This document shows positions 33,801-43,019 of a stretch of 64,000 nucleotides of DNA, in pieces (positions within the stretch are counted from its first letter, which is position 1; every line of letters starts with the position of its first letter). The stretch comes from Campanula takesimana. Its lineage: Eukaryota; Streptophyta; Magnoliopsida; Asterales; Campanulaceae. The stretch covers positions 1 to 64,000 of the forward strand of contig JAOWBW010000428.1 of NCBI GenBank assembly GCA_026119855.1, in the 5' to 3' direction. Both the position numbers and the translations under genes were made by a program. The notes under the pieces were generated by a model. The model had not been told where the DNA came from, searched no databases, and worked only from the letters and a program-made list of their open reading frames with translations.

Positions 33801-34202
33801 GTGAGATTTGGGGGTAGGACTCTGGGACGGAGGGAGTACATTTTATCTCTCTCTCTTTTTTTCCATATCTTGCTTGCTTAAATGATTTAGTTTCTATAGT
33901 TCTCTTCTTCACAAAACCTTATACTTGTTGGACTCTCAAGTAAATGAGATTTAGTTTATGAAACTTTTCGTTTGCGTTTAGTATCCTCCTCAGTGTGTGT
34001 TGGTGTGTAAATAAACCACTCATCACCAATTTCACAAGCTTTTCATTTCCAATTTTCTCCACATGGCTAGGTTATAGGGGTGAAAAGAAGGCAGGTTTCG
34101 TTGGGGGCTGGCTCTAAATCAAGGGACAAGATAGTCATCATAGAGGAGGTCACCGTTCAGAAAGTTTTTGACGCGCTGGATACATGTTTAAAGAGTCAAT
34201 GA
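30834..34202 (+). CDS. UPF0235 (DUF167) family protein
   Basis: Exons 30834-31005, 31132-31220 and 34071-34202 join in frame to give 130 aa, with GT-AG junctions (CTG|GTACG, GTAG|AT, TCT|GTAAGC, CTAG|GT). The N-terminal 30 residues are Ser/Lys-rich and low complexity. The conserved core follows: ITIHAKPGSKIAAVT, then ALGVQIDAPAKDGEANAALL and finally GVKRRQVSLGAGSKSRDKIV. This is the pattern of the small UPF0235/YggU family (related to human C15orf40), whose biochemical role is not settled. The second intron (about 2.85 kb) holds a MITE and an inverted pair of repeats. The sequence upstream of the ATG is duplicated at 12590-12640 and has been separated from its distal part by the Helitron. No frame break is visible. 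Confidence 0.9.
31905..32023. repeat. Retroposon-like repeat, inverted relative to 33167-33262
   Basis: Contains 'gccaaccccaaatcattttg' and 'gttgttgtcgttg'-like sequence. The complement of this series appears at 33167-33262 ('acaacaacaacaaagcc', 'aaatgatttgggattggcta', 'tatggaatcatc'). Such sequence resembles the 3' parts of common plant SINE/LINE repeats; the family is uncertain. Confidence 0.5.
32024..33166. other. Intronic DNA, nothing firm recognised
   Basis: Interior of the second UPF0235 intron. Parts at about 32400-32520 are open and moderately GC-rich and could be a decayed retroelement, but no domain is recognisable. Confidence 0.35.
33167..33262. repeat. Retroposon-like repeat, partner of 31905-32023
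   Basis: See 31905-32023. The two copies are in inverted orientation about 1.2 kb apart inside one intron. It is followed by poly-T and poly-G tracts (33340-33363). Confidence 0.5.
33549..33836. mobile_element. Stowaway-type MITE in UPF0235 intron
   Basis: Left end CTCCCTCCATCCCAGAGTAA, right end 'aggactctgggacggagggag', TA on both sides. A second inner copy of 'gtcccagagtaagagtac' follows the left end, so the left arm is partly duplicated. Confidence 0.85.
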
Positions 34203-34341
34203 TGGAAACGAATTGAAGATATTTACTTCTACTTGAATTGTACTCCACTGTCAGTGAATGTTGTTCCGTGCTACATCCCCCTTCATTGTTTTAGTATGAA
34301 GTAACAAATGGTTGTGTAACACCATTTCGCTTCATTGTATT

Positions 34342-34526
34342 TAGAATAATACTAGGGGCACAAAAAAGTCACAAAATCTTGCTCACAAAATCCTAGGTGT
34401 CATGATTTTATTGGTGTTTTTAATTAGAGTGTGGCGGGTCCATTATCGATGCAACCAATAAAATATCGCCACCTCATTTTGTGAGCAAGATTTTGTAACT
34501 TTATTTTGTGCCCCTAGCATTGCTCT
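34342..34526. mobile_element. Short MITE, same family as 2613-2769
   Basis: Ends 'aataatactaggggcacaa' and 'ttgtgcccctagcattgct'. Internal 'cttgctcacaaaat' and its inverse form a long foldback. It lies about 140 bp downstream of the UPF0235 stop codon. Confidence 0.75.
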
Positions 34527-34741
34527 TGTATTTATGGACAAAACGTGTTACAAATGCAAGGAGGAAGGGTCGGTTCAACTTCAAGCGTCGACAATGATTG
34601 TAGTAAGCACCGTATACATGTTTTTTTTTAAGAATATTATGTGATGTTTGACAATATTTTATTTTGATGCATGTTATTTGGTCAACTATTAACAATTTCA
34701 CATTACTATGCCTTATCTTCCTGAAACGTATCATGCAATTA

Positions 34742-34842
34742 ATCCCTCCGCTTAACAATAAGCGTCACTTTTGGTCAAACTTACAAAAGTCAAACATATG
34801 TAAGTTTGACCAAAAGTGACACTTATTGTGAAACTGAGGGAG
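34742..34842. mobile_element. Very short foldback MITE
   Basis: About 101 bp, almost entirely two arms: 'cacttttggtcaaactta' and its reverse complement around 34805-34822. Ends are 'atccctccgcttaac' and 'tgaaactgagggag', with TA on both sides. Confidence 0.8.
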
Positions 34843-34849
34843 TACAAAG

Positions 34850-35455
34850 TAAAAGGTAGGTTGGCTCCTAGTGGAGCTACAAAACCCAGGTGCAGTTGGC
34901 TCCTAGCAGAGCTACAACATAGTTTCTCTAACGTATCGACTATATCATATTGTGAAGATGATGAAAGACATTCATTACATTATGGTCATCACGTTAAATG
35001 GTTGTCAAGTACTAGAATCATATTTTACTACAATTTTTTAGGAATTTATATGTTCTCATTTAAAATTATTATCTGTAGTTAAATGTTCACCTACTCACTA
35101 AATCTTTTATGTGAGTTTTGAAAGTGCTGCATATAAAACAAATAAAGTTTAATATAGTTTAACCACTTGTAAGTTTACATTTGTAGTACAAATTTCATAA
35201 TTGACAAGATGCGACTGTACCCTAAAACAGGCTAGTAAGATTTTATTGGACGATTATGTATTCATCTGGTGTATAAAGAAAAAATAAAATGTGTGAATAG
35301 CATAACTTTTCCTAAATATCTCGACCACCTGTGTATAGCACGTGATGAACAGTCCGATCAAAATTTCAAATTTCGAACTTAAAATCAGGTTCTTTATATT
35401 GTAATCACAAATACACATTTGGGGAAATCGATTACTGTTGTTCTTTCTTAACAGT
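34850..35455. other. Noncoding, with 'ggctcct..gagctaca' motifs
   Basis: Two copies of 'gttggctcctag..gagctaca' at about 34860 and 34898 link this DNA to the repeat family of 39976-41236. Otherwise AT-rich with no supported gene. Confidence 0.45.
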
Positions 35456-35797
35456 TTAGGTCAAGAAAATGCATTCGAACAATTCTAATGATACGGAAAG
35501 CGAAAATTCGAATAGCAGTTCCGATCGCATCTTCACGTGCAAGTGTGGTGTCAGAGCTCGAGTATGGATATCTAGGAGTGATGCAATTTCTTGCTTTGAT
35601 AGAAGCCCCCCATTGGAATCCCACTCATCTATAACCTCCCCATCTGAATCACTGGCAGCCTGATCTGCGTCGTTAAGGTCAATTTCGGGATGGGGATGTG
35701 GTGGTGGTGCAGGTTGGGGTGGTGGTGGTATTGGTGCAAAAGGTTGGGGATGTAAAGGATTATCGCCGCCACCGTTTTCTCCATATGGGTTCATCAT
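35456..35797 (-). CDS. Small Pro-rich acidic protein, unidentified
   Basis: 113 aa, single exon. The N-terminus MMNPYGENGGGDNPLHPQPF leads into a Pro-rich stretch (residues 20-36), then an acidic segment (EIDLNDADQAASDSDGEVID). No known domain is visible, and it lacks the Cys/His pattern of the neighbouring genes. TATAAATA lies on the minus strand at about 35857-35866, some 60-70 bp upstream of the ATG, an arrangement like that of the gene at 38640-39077. It may be a truncated relative of that cluster, or an unrelated ORF. Confidence 0.45.
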   Translation of the reverse strand: MMNPYGENGGGDNPLHPQPFAPIPPPPQPAPPPHPHPEIDLNDADQAASDSDGEVIDEWDSNGGLLSKQEIASLLDIHTRALTPHLHVKMRSELLFEFSLSVSLELFECIFLT

Positions 35798-35912
35798 ATA
35801 TATGCCTATTTATGGAGTTGTGATGGGTTTATATGGATGAATGAATAACTTAAAATGGTATTTATAGGGAATCATTAAAAGACCAGTTACTTCTTTCACA
35901 TATCGTTGTAAT

Positions 35913-36258
35913 TAGGGATGGCCAAAACCGGTTCCGGTTCGGCAAAAAGGTGACCCTGAACCGACCCGCGCTTACCCCGGTTCCGGTTCCGGTTTGGCAC
36001 AATCCGGTTCCGGTACAGTTCTGGTCCGGTTCCGGTCCCCCCTTTAAAATTATTGAAAAACAAGGGATTTTCGGTCCGGTTACGGTTCCGGTTCCGGTCT
36101 GGTTCGGCATATATGTGACCCTGAACCGGCCCGGATGCCTTGCGGTTCCGGTTCGTCCGGTTCCGGTTTCCTCCCCGGTTTGCTCCGGTTCCGGGCTTTT
36201 CCGGTTCCGGGCTTTTCCGGTCCGGTTTTCCGGTTCCGATCCGATTTGGCCATCCCTA
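35913..36258. mobile_element. hAT-like element built of GGTTCCGG repeats
   Basis: Ends TAGGGATGGCCAAAACCGG and 'gatttggccatcccta' are inverted repeats. The interior is a degenerate array of 'ggttccggtt' units with 'gtgaccctgaaccg' occurring twice (35949 and 36115). The flanking 8-mers GTTGTAAT and GCTGTTAT match at 6 of 8 positions, a worn hAT-type duplication. The ORFs across it are artefacts of the repeat. Confidence 0.75.
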
Positions 36259-36555
36259 GCTGTTATGCATTTACATGCTTTGTCTATCTTTAGAATATTT
36301 GTCTACTACAACACTACCGTTTTGCAATAGAATAATTTAACTTTTAAGATAAAGTGGACAAGACTTGACGATGTTCCTATTTAGTAAGAAATCTATAAAT
36401 TAATACTGGTAGGACCGATGAATTTTTTTATTTTGGAGAGTTATGAACTTTAACTAAGTCGTCTTATGAAAAAATAGTTTTTCTAAAACATTATAGAAAA
36501 ACTTGTTTCCATGCCATTAGATAGAAAATTTCCCAACTTAAATAACGACACTTGG

Positions 36556-36800
36556 AATTCAAAGAAGACTGGTCAACACGTGGGGTTCCCAAACTAACTT
36601 ATACCCAAATGGATCCTAGGAACTAACCCATAGTTATCTCAAAGGGGAGCTAAATGTTAAGTATCTATTCCAAACATTTGTTGTCTATATAATACACAAG
36701 CAAGAACCCGTGAGTTGACTGCACTATGTAAAATATAGACATATCCTCTAAAAGTTAAAGTTCATTGTATGGACTGGATAATGTAAAAAAACATCAACGT
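36556..36800. repeat. Diverged copy of the 420-bp array unit
   Basis: Motifs 'catagttatctcaaagggga', 'gctaa.tgttaagtatctatt', 'acacaagcaagaacccgtga' and 'tggactggataatgtaaa' follow in the same order as in the array at 39976-41236, but more diverged. Another short piece lies at 37365-37435 ('tggactggacaatgtaaatt'). Confidence 0.7.
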
Positions 36801-37643
36801 CTTTTTGGAAACGAGGGGGTTTTAAAGGCTAAAAACTACTTTTTCCTAATGTTTGAGTACAACTAACTATTTTTACAAGATTTTGTCGTCAAGATTTAAT
36901 TGGCCTCAAGAACTAATCTTTTTGAATTGTGATTTTTTTCTGTGATATCTACAAGTGGTTTCTACATCAATTATTCATAAAAAATTGAAAATAAGTATTA
37001 TAACTTAGATAATACTCCATCTGTCCCATAAAGATAGTCTTATTTTGACTTTTTATGGTCAACAAAAATGAACTTTGAACAACCATTGGTGACGATCTAA
37101 TCATTCTAGTGAAATTCTAAAACTTGCAAAATATTGGTCTAAGTTCAAAGAATTTCACATTATATGATCAGTTTATATAGATTGTATTATTTTCACATCT
37201 CAATTGTTAAGATTTTTCACAAGAATGTCGTTTTAAATTCTGTTGTTCTTTTACAGTTTATTATGATATTTTCACATTTCAATTGTTAAAAAATTTCACA
37301 AGTATTATTTTTACAGTTTTTTATGATATTTTAGGTGTAAATATTATATGATTTGTTGGACTGGACAATGTAAATTCAAGAAATGACTTGTATTGCAAAA
37401 GTGCCTTGACTGAACCGAGGTACAATGGTAAAGTTTGAATGCAATAGTCACTCAAAATACATTAACTCAGATTCATCGAATGCGGACAGTTGGCTCAAGT
37501 ATTAATGGAAATACATTATAATTTTGAAAAGTTGCAAATTCATCTCTCTATATATATATGACATTTTTGTGTTTGTTTGCTATATTTTCATTCTTATATA
37601 ACATATTTGTTTCTCATCTAAATACAATAATCTATCCCAGAGA
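36801..37643. other. Noncoding upstream region
   Basis: AT-rich. Contains a half Stowaway end at 37010-37060 ('ctccatctgtcccataaag'), the repeat piece at 37365-37435, and 'ctctctatatatatatgac' at about 37548, a possible TATA region some 90 bp upstream of the gene at 37644. Confidence 0.45.
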
Positions 37644-38021
37644 ATGAATTATGGTAAGGGTAAGGGTAAGGGCAAGGGCAAGAGCAAGAGCAAGGGAAAT
37701 GTTCCATATTCCACTCAGTCAAGTTCCCTCGATGAGGTTGAAGAAGACATGTTGTTTCAGATTTACTCGAGGTGCACCACAAGGCTTCAATACATTTTTC
37801 CGTCTCATGTCCAATACGTAAATATGTTATTTCGTTTTCTATTGGCGCCTTGTACGGGGCGTACTACTAGACCCAAGGATTACACGGGAATACTCAACCA
37901 TGCTATTGAGTTCGGTAAATCTGAAAGATTTGGTGAAATTGCTAGGATTGAACACAGAGCACTCGAGGTTTATTTGGATACTGTTTTGGACGCGTGTGAT
38001 CCAAAAACAAATACATGTTGA
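37644..38021 (+). CDS. Small XS-zinc-finger-like protein A
   Basis: 125 aa, single exon. Residues 4-18 are a GK/SK repeat (NYGKGKGKGKGKSKSKG), a basic low-complexity tail. An acidic segment follows (LDEVEEDMLF). The C-terminal half matches the pattern of the three neighbours at 38640, 41780 and 42554: LLAPCTGRTTRPKDYTGILN, HAIEFG, then IEHRALEVYLDTV. The order Cys-x-His-x-His with D-Y-x-x-L-L-x-H-A and H-x-A-L-x-x-Y-L resembles the XS zinc finger (PF03470) of SGS3-type proteins. In this copy the first Cys of the CPxxPC pair is not present. Function unknown; the family resemblance is inference. Confidence 0.6.
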   Translation: MNYGKGKGKGKGKSKSKGNVPYSTQSSSLDEVEEDMLFQIYSRCTTRLQYIFPSHVQYVNMLFRFLLAPCTGRTTRPKDYTGILNHAIEFGKSERFGEIARIEHRALEVYLDTVLDACDPKTNTC

Positions 38022-38639
38022 ACGATGGAAGTGATGGTGCAGGTCCTAGTGGTGATGGTAGTGGTATTTGATTTGATGGAGTATTTATTTATTTTAGCTG
38101 TATTCTAGTATCGTCCAAACATCGAACAACATCTATATTATTTTAAATTTCGTTAAGAATTTTTATGCTATTTATTTCTGCTTTAATATTGTGCTAGTAT
38201 ATGTGCAATGTTTTAAAAAATACATGCGGATTCAGTTAATATTTTAACTAATGAATCAAAGTGCAGTGTTTAAAAGATTAAAAATAGATATGGACTCAGT
38301 AGTGAAGTTGTTATTATTCGTAAATGATTTTCAGTGGCTAATGTTCAAAAACTGAATACATAGTGTTAGTGAGAAAATGTTTGATACTATTAAGGTTTAC
38401 AAACTTAGAAAATTACAGTTGCTTATGACAACATGCAGATAAGTAGGAAACACAAAAAAAAAAAACAATATAAATATACGAAACGGGAATACATTAAAGA
38501 AAACATATTACACGGAGATGATCATGGGAACAGAACGAAAGCAGAAGACAATAAGTAGGAGAACATTACATTGAAAAACAGCGATAATAAAAAAAAAAAA
38601 AAACGATGAAGAAAGACATGACTTAGACAGACATAAAAC
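38022..38639. other. Noncoding between convergent small genes
   Basis: AT-rich 3' flanks of the convergent genes 37644-38021 and 38640-39077. Nothing else recognised. Confidence 0.5.
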
Positions 38640-39077
38640 TTAGCAAACAACTGGACCACATTGACCTGCGATACCTCCCATTGAAAACCCACCATCAGAG
38701 TCTTCATCATCATTACCAGCAGACGACTTTTTCAGTTCAAATTTGTTGCATAGGTGTGGTTCGAGTAAGCCATTGAGTTCGAGGAATTTCTTGAAAAACT
38801 CTGCCAATGCCCAATGTTCACCCCTTGATTTGGGAGTAATGCTTCCATATGAACGTACATCAATCACATGCTGAAACAATGCAGTGTGATCCATTGAACG
38901 ATATTTGCGACATGAGCATGGCATTAGCGGACATTCGTACTTTGTGGGCTGGTTAGCAGAAGTTGTGGAGAAATTTAGTTTTCCAGCTTCAAGTTTTTTC
39001 ATGCATTCATTGAATGCATGAACAAACTCATTATTGGACTCAGAATCGTCAGAGGAGGTGTAGGTGTTATCAGCCAT
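38640..39077 (-). CDS. Small XS-zinc-finger-like protein B
   Basis: 145 aa, single exon; the best preserved member. The N-terminus is Ser/Asp/Asn-rich (MADNTYTSSDDSESNNEF). The domain spans roughly residues 47-101: YECPLMPCSCRKYRSMDHTA, LFQHVIDV, RGEHWALAEFFKKFLEL. The likely metal ligands are the CPxxPC cysteines and the His residues of LFQH and EHWAL. The tail is acidic then Gly-rich. A TTTATATA motif lies on the minus strand about 60 bp upstream of the ATG. It converges on protein A. It is open from ATG to stop without frame damage. Confidence 0.65.
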   Translation of the reverse strand: MADNTYTSSDDSESNNEFVHAFNECMKKLEAGKLNFSTTSANQPTKYECPLMPCSCRKYRSMDHTALFQHVIDVRSYGSITPKSRGEHWALAEFFKKFLELNGLLEPHLCNKFELKKSSAGNDDEDSDGGFSMGGIAGQCGPVVC

Positions 39078-39215
39078 AGAAGAGTAGAGAAAGAAGAAGA
39101 GAAGTTTTGGTTAAAATGAGATATGAAGTGAAAAGAAGGGGTATATAAAGATGAGGAATTAACGATAGTTCAACTACTAATCTTTATCACTTATGGATAT
39201 ATTCATGTATGTCTC
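39078..39215. other. Promoter region of small gene B
   Basis: Contains 'gtatataaag' at about 39138-39150, serving as the TATA region on the minus strand. No other feature. Confidence 0.4.
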
Positions 39216-39980
39216 GGTATATCTCGGTCATGATTAGGTTAATGGTTGTTCAAAAACAGTAGTAGTAACATGATATCGTCTCTCATGATAATCAATTTAA
39301 CTTACTATATTATACATATATGATAAGTATTTGTTTTTTAGACACTAGGTCACGCGTATTACAATCAAAGTTACTGACCGAGGTATTTGGCTTGACTCCA
39401 CAAGCAAGTAGGTGTGACTGTAGTAGATAATATAAAAAAAAGACAAGGAATGTCAAACTGAAAGATGGTCGATGTTACTGGGTAATTGTTTGAAAGTATT
39501 TATTTGTGATGTGAATAATTTAGTTATAGTAGTAAACTACTCACATTTGTCATTTAGTGTGCATGTTCCAATACATACAATTTCAAGGAAAAGCAGCGGT
39601 GAGAGTGATTATTGTTATGAATTAACCAAAAAATCACTCAATTTTGTTTCCCAATTAATGTGCTGGTACGTATCACTATTATATTCGTATAAGACCGAAC
39701 ATGTTCGGTATATCTCGGTCATGATTAGGTTAATGATTGTTCAAAAGCAGTAGTAGTAACATGATATTGTCTCTAACGATAATCGATTTTAACTGACTAT
39801 ATTATACATCTATGACAAGTATTTGTTTTCTAGATACTAGATCACGCGTCTTACAATCAAAGTTACTGACCAAGGTATTTGGCTTGACTCCACAAGGAAG
39901 TAGGCGTGACTGTAGTAGATAATGTAAACAACAGACAAGGAATGTCAAACTAAAAGTTGGTAGATGTTACTAGATAAAGT
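39216..39980. repeat. 490-bp direct duplication (two copies of about 270 bp plus spacer)
   Basis: The sequence from 39216 ('gtatatctcggtcatgatta') to about 39482 recurs from 39706 to about 39975. Shared landmarks are 'gtagtagtaacatgat', 'caatcaaagttactgacc' and 'tttggcttgactccacaag'. The intervening 220 bp is unique. The second copy runs directly into the 420-bp tandem array. Confidence 0.85.
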
Positions 39981-41236
39981 TACCTCCTTTAGGAGCTACC
40001 GCATAGTTATCCTCATAGGGGGAGCTAAGTGTCTATTCCCAACGTTTTTGTCTCTAGTACACACACAAGAACGCATGAGTTGGCTGTACCATGTAAAATA
40101 CAGACATAGGCTGTAAAAGTAAAAGTTCATTGACTAGACTGGACAATGTAAATTGAAGATATGACTTGTATCGGCAGTAATGCAATGACTGAACCGGTAC
40201 AATGGTAAAGTTTGCTCCTGTGGGAGCTACTACACACTTTGCTCATTAATTCCATAATTTGGTATGCCCAAGGTATTTTATCTATATTACTCACTTACCA
40301 TTAACAAGAGTATGGAAAATAAAGACATGGCATGTGAAAGTTAAGTTGATTTCACAACACCCCAGTGATACAGTTGGCTTCTGCAGCCTATTGTAAAGTT
40401 ACCTCCTTTAGGAGCTACCGCATAGTTATCCTCACATGGGGAGCTAAGTGTCTATTCCCAACGTTTTTGTCTCTAGTAGTACACACACAAGAATGCGTGA
40501 GTTGGCTACACCATGTAAAATACAGACATAGGCTGTAAAAGTAAAAGTTAATTGACTAGACTGGACAATGTAAATTGAAGATATGACTTGTATCGGCAGT
40601 AGTGCATTGTCTGAACCGGTACAATGGTAAAGTTTACTCCCGTGGGAGCTACTACACACTTCACTCATTGATGCCATAATTTGATATTCCCAAGGTATTT
40701 TGTGTATATTACTCACTTACCATTAACAAGGGTATGGAAAATAAAGACATGGCATGTGAAAGTTAAGTTGATTTCACAACACCCCAGTGATACAGTTGGC
40801 TCCTGCAGCCTATTGTAAAGGTACCTCCTTTAGGAGCTACCGTATAGTTATCCTCACAGGGGGAGCTAAGTGTCTATTCCCAACATTTTTGTCTCTAGTA
40901 GTACACACACAAGAATGCGTGAGTTGGCTGTACCATGTAAAATACAGACATAGGCTATAAAAGTAAAAGTTCATTAACTAGTCTGGACAATGTAAATTGA
41001 AGATATGACTTGTATTGGCAGTAGTCTATTGACTGAACCGGTACAATGGTAAAGTTTGCTCCTGTGGGAGCTACTACACGCTTCTCTCATTGATGCCATA
41101 ATTTGGTATTCCCAAGGTATTTTGTCTATATTACTCACTTGCCAAACAAGGGTAAGGAAAATAAAGACATGGCATGTGAAAGTTAAGTTGATTTCACTCT
41201 ACTATATCGGTGATACAGTTGGCTCCTGTGGCTGTG
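39976..41236. repeat. Three-copy tandem array of about 420 bp
   Basis: Units start at 39976, 40395 and 40817 ('aaag.tacctcctttaggag'), spacing 419 and 422 bp, and the third ends near 41236. Each has 'tcaca(t/g)ggggagctaagtgt', 'gagttggct..accatgtaaa', 'ctgaaccggtacaatggtaa', 'gctcctgtgggagctactac' and 'gacatggcatgtgaaagtta'. The 'ctcctttaggag' and 'gctcctgtgggagc' motifs are short palindromes. Diverged pieces of the same unit lie at 34855-34920, 36556-36800, 37365-37435 and 43140-43230. No ORF runs through the units. Confidence 0.92.
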
Positions 41237-41294
41237 AAAGGTAAAGTAAAAGTGTATACCAGGTATGTTTTGACTGTAAGTTCACTGTTTCATA

Positions 41295-41473
41295 CTCCCC
41301 CCATCCCGAAATGATCTTCACATTTGACTATTCAAACTTTTTAAGGATATGAACACTTGCTTCACTAACCATGTTGTGTTTATGAACATTTAAGCCTAAA
41401 TTGTAGAAATGAGAAGAACTTTTTGGGACAATGAAAAATGGCAAATGAGAAGGTCATTTTGGGACGGAAGGAG
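41295..41473. mobile_element. Stowaway-type MITE
   Basis: Left end CTCCCCCCATCCCGAAATGA, right end 'ggtcattttgggacggaaggag', flanked by TA. Its internal sequence ('cacatttgac', 'aaggatatgaacacttg') also appears in the remnant near 1700-1836. Confidence 0.85.
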
Positions 41474-41779
41474 TAATTATTTTTTAAACTTGGCTCATAT
41501 GGGAGTTGCCATGCACCTGGTAAATTGAAGCAATCAAGAGACTGTGGGATTGTAGGACTATTGTTTTGATGTTAACGAATGTGATTTTTCAAGGTTTTTT
41601 TTAATGGATGTGTCGTTTAGTGGTTGAGAAGAAGATTTTCCAAATATTTCAAGCACTAGGCATATACATCATTGTATCTATAATACGTATATTTCTAACA
41701 CCTAACCATAACATCTTATTCATATCTTCAAATCCTCGCACCTTTGAATTATTTCATTAAAATATATTTGGTCTCAATA

Positions 41780-42211
41780 ATGAGTAACGACGGTGGTCAC
41801 GTCAATGCTGAAGGGGAGGATAGCTTGAGTGATTTAGATGACAACGATGCTGATGGGATAATATACACGGAGTGCCGTAGAAAACTATGTCTTGCTGAAC
41901 TATGAGTTAGGCACTCGGCTCCCTCCGACCACCCGATTGCCTTTACTTGGTCTTGCCCATTGCACCCATGCAATGCACTTGAGTGTCAGCCAATGGATTA
42001 CATGGACTTACTTAATCATGCATATGAGTTTGCTGCATCCATGAGTATTGATCAAAGAGTTGCTAAGCCTGAACACATTGCATTGATTTACCATTTGGAG
42101 ACTATTTTCGCGCGATATGGTGCACCACAGAATATAAAAGTAAAGCCAAAGGACAAACATGGAGGTGATGACAAGGACGGTGTAAGTGGTAGTGGGAATC
42201 GACCAGGATGA
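41780..42211 (+). pseudogene. Small XS-zinc-finger-like protein C, with in-frame UGA
   Basis: 144 codons from ATG to the final stop, interrupted by one UGA (41903-41905, codon 42) without change of frame. The N-terminus is acidic (EGEDSLSDLDDNDADG). After the UGA the family domain is complete: FTWSCPLHPCNALECQPMDY, MDLLNHAYEF, then KPEHIALIYHLETIF. The tail is Lys/Gly-rich. It matches protein B in the CPxxPC pair and both histidines. Either a recently disabled gene, a leaky stop, or translation from an internal start; the sequence alone cannot decide. Confidence 0.55.
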
Positions 42212-42460
42212 TTAGGGTATGGGTTGCAAGTTTTAATTTTATGCGTATGTATTCTATATGAAGAATTGTTATGACATTCCACTTCAAGTCCTCGTTCTTA
42301 GTCCTGTTACTTGTCAATGTTATGTGTAAGGTCATCATTTAATATCATACATGCATTGCGTCTGATATGGGTTGTGATAAAAAAAAGTAATCAATAAATA
42401 ACATCATCAAGATAAAACACCAAATGTCATTAAACATACCAGAGATATAAAAACCCAACA

Positions 42461-42462
<2 letters not shown>

Positions 42463-42499
<37 letters not shown>
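42463..42499. repeat. (GA)n microsatellite
   Basis: Run of about 18 GA dinucleotides on the plus strand, a short way 3' of the gene at 42554-42907. Confidence 0.95.
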
Positions 42500-42503
<4 letters not shown>

Positions 42504-42553
42504 AACAACAAGGGAAAAACAACACAAATTATGGCTCGGGAACACGTAACTCC

Positions 42554-43001
42554 TTAAAAACGTAAGCTTCTGGCCGCTGAACCGCCTCCGCCGCTGACAC
42601 TGCCACAGCCTCCATCACTGCCACTGCCGCCACCCTGGACATCACCTCCCTTGTGATCAACATCCATGTCTCCGCATTTTGGGGGAGGGGAGCAAGAGGC
42701 CATAATTCGAAAATAGTTGGCCAAATACTCGGACAACGCGTGATGCTCAAGCCTAGAGACCACGCTACGCATGCCCGTGTATTCAAAAGGCGCACGGGGT
42801 CGGGCCGTGCATGGGAGCAATGGGAAGAATAAGGGAGGGTTGCTATCATATGAGGTTGGGTTACTAACTTTTAGGGCACCGCTATGCAGCTTAAAAGTAC
42901 ATTCCATTGTTATCTTTTACGGAGACTTATGAAGTTTAAAAATGTCTTCATTTTCACGATCACGACCAACATCGTTGTTGTTGCTGTCGTTGTTGTTTGA
43001 C
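42554..43001 (-). pseudogene. Small XS-zinc-finger-like protein D, diverged
   Basis: An ATG at about 43001 opens MSNNNDSNNNDVGRDRENED, stops at UAA after about 28 codons, and the same frame resumes as MECTFKLHSGALKV from 42907 to 42554 (117 aa). Comparison with protein A (EEDMLFQ against NEDIFKL) suggests the two parts were once one ORF. The domain is partly deleted: LLPCTARPRAPFEYTG runs straight into SRLEHHALSEYLANYF, losing the first His. The C-terminus is Gly/Ser-rich. Probably a decaying paralogue. Confidence 0.5.
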
Positions 43002-43019
43002 ATTTCAAACCGTTGGAAA

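Noticed and set aside
35950..36330. Plus-strand ORF rich in PVPVW motifs
   Set aside because: Translation of GGTTCCGG repeats in a hAT-like element.
39976..41236. Possible CRISPR-like array
   Set aside because: Units are about 420 bp and continuous, with no short direct repeat and unique spacer structure; the organism is a plant.
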